Part shown: piece after piece, positions 6,864-9,978 of the stretch
How the letters are laid out: each line of letters begins with the position of its first letter
Position numbering within the stretch: the first letter of the stretch is position 1
Assembly: GCA_035541995.1 (NCBI GenBank)
Contig: DATKMG010000776.1
Location: 1-9,978, forward strand
Origin: DATKMG01 sp035541995
GTDB lineage: Bacteria > Acidobacteriota > Terriglobia > Versatilivoradales > Versatilivoraceae
Reading direction: 5' to 3'
Length of the DNA stretch: 9,978 bases
Notes under the pieces: model-generated
What the model saw: the letters and a program-made list of their open reading frames with translations, nothing else
What the model was told of the DNA's origin: nothing
The model's database searches: none
Made by a program: the position numbers and the translations under genes

Positions 6864-6891
6864 ATTATATAAGAGGAACAGGGAGTGTCAA
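6864..6891 (-). promoter_or_regulatory. Consensus sigma-70 promoter of the yceD-rpmF-plsX-fab operon
   Basis: On the minus strand, TTGACA (6891-6886) and TATAAT (6869-6864) are both perfect matches to the housekeeping consensus, with a 16-base spacer. Transcription would start near 6853-6859, giving a leader of about 25-30 bases before the ATG at 6829. No second promoter as good is seen inside the operon, so the seven genes probably share this one. No FapR-like or FadR-like operator could be recognised around it. Confidence 0.85.
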
Positions 6892-7182
6892 CTTTAAAAG
6901 GGTTGGCCGGGCATCGGGCCAGTCCTCAGTTGTGATTCCGTAGTTGGCTGTAATGGGCTTCCTGGAAACGCGGGAATCATCCGAATCGATTTTCTGATCG
7001 GCTTTGAGGGCAAGCGATTAGGTCCTTTCGGCTCATTCTCCCGTGCTTTGCATGAAACTGCCGCGGCGAAGAGGGCGATTGCTTGTCTCTTCTGAAAGCA
7101 TCTTTGCAGTCACTCTGAATTTCTTCCTTCATCCTCCCCATCCTGTTTTCGCCCCTTCTTACTTCCTTGTGCTTGTTATCCC
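6892..7182. other. Gene-free region between the two divergent promoters
   Basis: About 290 bases separate the fab operon promoter from the promoter of the TPR protein gene. I see no gene with family resemblance, no tRNA and no clear riboswitch. An 81-codon open stretch on the minus strand (7222-6977) has no recognisable motif and overlaps the opposite promoter. Two heptamers of the TTCNNCC type stand at 7121-7134 (TTCTTCC, TTCATCC), a faint echo of the arrays in the fabD-fabG spacer. TGGCC at 6904-6908 and GGCCA at 6917-6921 form a 5-bp inverted repeat just upstream of the fab -35 box; it could be an operator but is too short to call. Confidence 0.5.
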
Positions 7183-7210
7183 TTGACTTTTGAACCTGTT
7201 GACATAGAAT
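7183..7210 (+). promoter_or_regulatory. Sigma-70 promoter of the TPR protein gene
   Basis: TTGACT (7183-7188) and TAGAAT (7205-7210) each match five of six consensus bases, with a 16-base spacer. The start of transcription would be near 7217, leaving a leader of about 145 bases before the ATG at 7362. That leader holds a tandem pair of TATTCAC (7309-7322) and no structure I can name. Confidence 0.7.
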
Positions 7211-7361
7211 GAAAGCGAGCAATGGAACGACTTCAGCCTCAGTTTCCTGTCGGGACGATCCTCAAGATGGTTAACGTATGAGGCGTGGTGCCTGCCGACT
7301 ACCCAATGTATTCACTATTCACTGATTGAACCCAGCTCGATTGAAAGCCTGGGGGTCAGTT

Positions 7362-9263
7362 ATGTCTATAGATTCCGATCTGGAAGATTTCATACAGCGA
7401 ACCGAAACCCTTCTTCAAGGTCTTGAAGGTCTCGCTCAAGAACTCGCAGAAGAGGTTGGCGAACTCCAAGCCGCTTCCACTGGTAAGGCACGAAGTGAGA
7501 ATCTTCTTCACCGGATGGAGCAAGCATGCAGTAGTGCCGGTGACCTCCTGAAACAGATGGAAAGCTCCTCTCACGAAAACCAGGCAAGGCTCAATCTGCT
7601 CGAAGAAGAATTGAAGACCCTGATTGAATGCCTCGAGGCGGACGTCGTGAAGCACTTTACTAAGGGTGAGTATCAAGAATGCCTGGGGATGTTGAGCTTC
7701 CTGTGTCTGCTCAAACCGAACGACCGCAAACTGAGGGAATACCTTGAGACGACCCGAAGCAGAGTTGGGGAGGGAAACGCCCCGTCCGCCGTCAGACGGT
7801 ATGATGCAGTATCGCCGCCGGCTGCCGAGCTGTCCCTTCAACGACCCACGGCAATTGGATTGTGGGCCAGATTCAAGCGCGCCTGGCCTTCAAGAGGAAA
7901 CTCGTTCCAGGTCTCCCAGCCGCCAATCGGCGATGAAGATATCCCCCAGACCTCTGAGGCCCTGGTGCTTTCCTTACTTCAGGTTAAGCTCGCTGAGTTC
8001 AAATCAAGACTCCAAACCCATCTCAATGGCCAACGATTCCGCCAGAGGGATTGGGTCTGGGGAACGGTCGTTTTGCTGACCTGTACTGCTTTGCTCATCG
8101 GCGTAAGCGTGGGAAAACACTTTCTATCCGGAACCCGTGCAAATCCCACCAAGAGTTACGCCCTTCGGGAAAGCAAGCTGGCAGATACGGGGGGTGAAAG
8201 GGCTTCCGCACTCCCGCAGTCACACCTTCCTGAAGACTCTAAGTCAACTTTACAGGAGGACATTTCCACCTCAGCCAGGCAAAATCCACTCGGCATTCCG
8301 TCGTCCGATCAAGTGAACCTTGAGGAATCAGCCCAGGCTCTATTCGACGTGGGAAGGCTAGAGGACGCAACTAGAATCTGCGATGCCATCCTTCAGGAAG
8401 ATCCGGCCAACGGTATGGCCCTGGACCTCAAGCAGAGGATCCGGGAATATAGTGCTCGACAAGCAAAGACGCACCAGTCGAAAAGACCTTCTAACCGTCC
8501 TGGAGAGGATGTGCCTCACCCCGACCGGGAACAACCTCCAACGGCGCAGCTGAGTCTCCTGCCGCCTGGAAACCTGGCAAGGCCAGTTGTGGGGGTGCCA
8601 GGTAATTCCGGACTGGGCGACGTTCGCTATTCGCCGTCCGTTCAGAAATCAGCACCAGACCCGTTGACCATTGTGACCCCTTGGCTTCAAAAGGCTCACT
8701 CAGCCATGCGATCCGGCCACTACGTTCTACCTCCTGTGGATAGCGTAGTATATTACTGCCGACGCGCTCTGGCCATAGACCCCGGGAATGAAGAAGCCCT
8801 GATTTTGAAGAGTGAAAGCTTCGTCCAGGCGCTTTCCCAGGCCAAGGAATGGACGCAGAACGGGAATTACGATGAAGCGCGGAACCTCTATTCCTCGCTT
8901 TATTATCTGTCCAAGTATGAAAGCAAAGTTTCCTGGTCCAACCAGGAACTGGAGCAGGAACTGCAGAAGCTTGAATTCAAGGCCTATCCCGTAATTCACG
9001 AGCACACCCTGGGCAGTTGTACGGGCAGGTTGCGAATGAACGGGTATGTGGTTTCTTTTGTCCCCACTTTGGATACCGGGGAAGGATTTACCGAGAAACT
9101 ATCAAGGGTGAACGCAACGGCCTTGAATGACAAGCTAAAGCTTAAAGTGGGTGAGAAAATTTACCGCTTTCGTCCGAACCGGGGAAATGACAAAGCTGCG
9201 AATCAGGAGAACCTCAAAGACATGTATGGGCAGTTGGTCCTTTTGCTTACAGGATCAAACTGA
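7362..9263 (+). CDS. Membrane-anchored TPR-repeat protein with a conserved C-terminal domain
   Basis: No named gene is recognised. The 633 residues split into clear parts. Residues 1-95 are charged and probably coiled coil ('LAQELAEEVGELQ', 'NLLEEELKTLIECLE'). A TPR-like helix pair follows near 95-132 ('KGEYQECLGMLSFLCLLKPND'). One membrane segment lies at about 232-250 ('VWGTVVLLTCTALLIGVSVG') after a basic stretch, so the N-terminal half is probably cytoplasmic and the rest periplasmic. TPR units are at about 320-356 and 455-515 ('YYCRRALAIDPGNEEAL'), separated by a Pro/Ser-rich linker at 370-440. The last 85 residues (about 548-630, 'HTLGSCTGRLRMNGYVVSF', then 'LKLKVGEKIYRFRP') look like a small beta-rich domain that I recall from acidobacterial proteins. 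I choose the ATG at 7362, which has GGGGG upstream; a TTG at 7326 would add 12 residues. The gene stands alone with its own promoter, divergent from the fab operon. A scaffold or sensor role is a guess. Confidence 0.8.
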   Translation: MSIDSDLEDFIQRTETLLQGLEGLAQELAEEVGELQAASTGKARSENLLHRMEQACSSAGDLLKQMESSSHENQARLNLLEEELKTLIECLEADVVKHFTKGEYQECLGMLSFLCLLKPNDRKLREYLETTRSRVGEGNAPSAVRRYDAVSPPAAELSLQRPTAIGLWARFKRAWPSRGNSFQVSQPPIGDEDIPQTSEALVLSLLQVKLAEFKSRLQTHLNGQRFRQRDWVWGTVVLLTCTALLIGVSVGKHFLSGTRANPTKSYALRESKLADTGGERASALPQSHLPEDSKSTLQEDISTSARQNPLGIPSSDQVNLEESAQALFDVGRLEDATRICDAILQEDPANGMALDLKQRIREYSARQAKTHQSKRPSNRPGEDVPHPDREQPPTAQLSLLPPGNLARPVVGVPGNSGLGDVRYSPSVQKSAPDPLTIVTPWLQKAHSAMRSGHYVLPPVDSVVYYCRRALAIDPGNEEALILKSESFVQALSQAKEWTQNGNYDEARNLYSSLYYLSKYESKVSWSNQELEQELQKLEFKAYPVIHEHTLGSCTGRLRMNGYVVSFVPTLDTGEGFTEKLSRVNATALNDKLKLKVGEKIYRFRPNRGNDKAANQENLKDMYGQLVLLLTGSN

Positions 9264-9394
9264 CTCCCGGATAACCTGGTTCGAATCTCGCCGAACGCAA
9301 ACACTGAAGAAGAAAGCTAGAGGCAAAAATGGGGGGCAAGAATTGGGTCAGGTCTTGTCATTAATACTAAATACTAACGGGATCCTGAAAACAC

Positions 9395-9489
9395 GAAACT
9401 AAGGTCAATTCTCATTATTCGCCATTCCGGACGAAGAGACTAGTGTGAAGAGACTAGGGTCAAATCTCGTTATTCGTTATTTCGGATGA
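9395..9489 (+). repeat. Imperfect 40-bp direct repeat, two copies 55 bases apart
   Basis: Copy one (9395-9434) and copy two (9450-9489) align without gaps, 32 of 40 bases matching. Their core runs GGTCAAnTCTCnTTATTCG and then nnATTnCGGAnGA. An exact 11-mer GAAGAGACTAG occurs at 9433-9443 and again at 9447-9457, so the end of one unit leads into the next. It looks like a local duplication of an unknown element. Confidence 0.7.
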
Positions 9490-9511
9490 TCTCTCTAGGC
9501 CTCGAGATCAT
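9486..9511. repeat. 8-bp inverted repeat near the end of the dGTPase-like gene
   Basis: ATGATCTC (9486-9493) and GAGATCAT (9504-9511) are perfect complements around a 10-base loop containing AGGCCT. It lies about 30 bases past the stop of the minus-strand gene. No T-run follows on either strand, so a terminator role is only possible, not shown. Confidence 0.5.
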
Positions 9512-9539
9512 ACACGATACGGGGATGCGGGCTCCGGGA

Positions 9540-9978
9540 TCACACATGGTTCCAAGCCTGGGGAAGAAACAGTTGGCGGTAGAGGTTAATCGCGAATCGA
9601 TCGGTCATTCCCGCCACAAAGTCAGTGGCCGCGCGTTCCACCGAGTCCCCTCCACGCTTGGACTTTCCAATGAAAGTTTCAGGGTGTTCCAAGATATAGT
9701 GGTAGATGTCGCTCAACATCTTCTTGGCTTTCTCAAGTTCAGATCGAGGAATGCTCATGGTATAGACGGCTTTGTAGAGGAACCCACGGAGATCCAACAT
9801 GGCTTGCAGAATGCCGGGGGTCATGCTAATGGTTTCCAGGTCATTGGCGAGGCTGGAATAAATCACGTCCTGCACTAGTGTATTGATACGTACGGAGTGA
9901 GAATTCCCTAAATTGACCGTTGTATCCTTCGGGATATTCTCGGCTCCTATCAAGCCGGACCGGACCGCATCGTCGAGA
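9540..9978 (-). CDS. dgt: dGTPase-like deoxynucleotide triphosphohydrolase, C-terminal part (5' end beyond window)
   Basis: This family removes triphosphate from dGTP and related nucleotides and belongs to the HD-domain phosphohydrolases. Only the C-terminal 146 codons are in the window, and the reading stays open to the edge. The upstream end reads 'LDDAVRSGLIGAENIP', the usual 'DxDDAxRxGxl' region that follows the last HD aspartate. The C-terminus reads 'DFVAGMTDRFAINLYRQLF' and ends LPQAWNHV, the strongly conserved 'GMTDRYAlxLYxxLFLP' tail. The middle ('KAVYTMSIPRSELEKAKKML', then 'HPETF') also fits. The HD catalytic residues lie outside the window, so activity cannot be judged. A TTG at 9953 is internal, not a start. 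The gene converges on the TPR protein gene. Confidence 0.88.
   Translation of the reverse strand, partial: LDDAVRSGLIGAENIPKDTTVNLGNSHSVRINTLVQDVIYSSLANDLETISMTPGILQAMLDLRGFLYKAVYTMSIPRSELEKAKKMLSDIYHYILEHPETFIGKSKRGGDSVERAATDFVAGMTDRFAINLYRQLFLPQAWNHV

Larger units (their letters stand above)
9264..9539. other. Intergenic region between convergent genes, holding direct and inverted repeats
   Basis: The 276 bases separate the stops of the TPR protein gene and the dGTPase-like gene. The left 130 bases hold nothing I can name. The right half holds the imperfect 40-bp direct repeat and the 8-bp inverted repeat listed separately. No stem followed by a T-run is clear for either gene. Confidence 0.5.

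Noticed and set aside
6977..7222. 81-codon open stretch on the minus strand in the divergent spacer
   Set aside because: No family resemblance, no ribosome site, and it overlaps the opposite-facing promoter.
9272..9300. GGTTCGAATC, resembling the T-arm of a tRNA
   Set aside because: The flanking bases do not form the five-pair T stem and no acceptor, anticodon or D arm is found upstream; chance or an unrecognisable relic.
1..9978. CRISPR array, insertion sequence, prophage or new defence cluster
   Set aside because: No regular repeat-spacer pattern, transposase, terminal inverted repeats or phage genes are visible. The only defence-type genes are the broken hsdS and hsdR.

Overview
The window is bacterial chromosomal DNA carrying a fatty-acid and phospholipid synthesis operon. 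It is flanked on the left by the decayed end of a type I restriction locus and on the right by a membrane-anchored TPR protein and the end of a dGTPase-like gene. The organism looks like a Gram-negative-type bacterium of moderate GC. The TPR protein's C-terminal domain, and the TPR motif 'ycrrALaiDPgNeeA' before it, recall Acidobacteriota or a neighbouring uncultured phylum. That placement is from memory and is of low confidence.

Layout. Positions 1-268 hold the last part of an hsdS (specificity subunit) pseudogene read through three frames. Positions 265-1322 hold an hsdR (restriction subunit) pseudogene that joins the N-terminal region directly to the C-terminal region, has an in-frame stop at 530, and is frameshifted by what looks like a 4-bp CTAG duplication at 962-969. 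This flank looks visibly GC-richer than the DNA to its right. From 6829 down to 1419, on the minus strand, lies DUF177/yceD - rpmF - plsX - fabD - fabG - acpP - fabF. This is the classical bacterial order except that fabH is absent: plsX and fabD are only 2 bases apart. A perfect consensus sigma-70 promoter (TTGACA, 16 bases, TATAAT) lies just upstream of the DUF177 gene. A second strong promoter faces the other way and drives a 633-residue TPR protein (7362-9263). At 9540-9978 is the C-terminal part of a dGTPase-like HD protein on the minus strand, cut by the window end.

How the genes work together. PlsX makes acyl-phosphate from acyl-ACP for phospholipid synthesis. FabD loads malonate onto ACP, FabF condenses and FabG reduces. 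AcpP carries the chain. RpmF and the DUF177 protein link the operon to ribosome assembly. The initiating condensation normally done by FabH must be encoded elsewhere or done by another enzyme.

The less ordinary signals are the two inverted arrays of TTC-type heptanucleotides between fabD and fabG, the internally deleted hsdR with its CTAG duplication, the missing fabH, a 40-bp imperfect direct repeat next to an 8-bp inverted repeat between the two right-hand genes, and the TPR protein's architecture. I see no convincing new multi-gene system.
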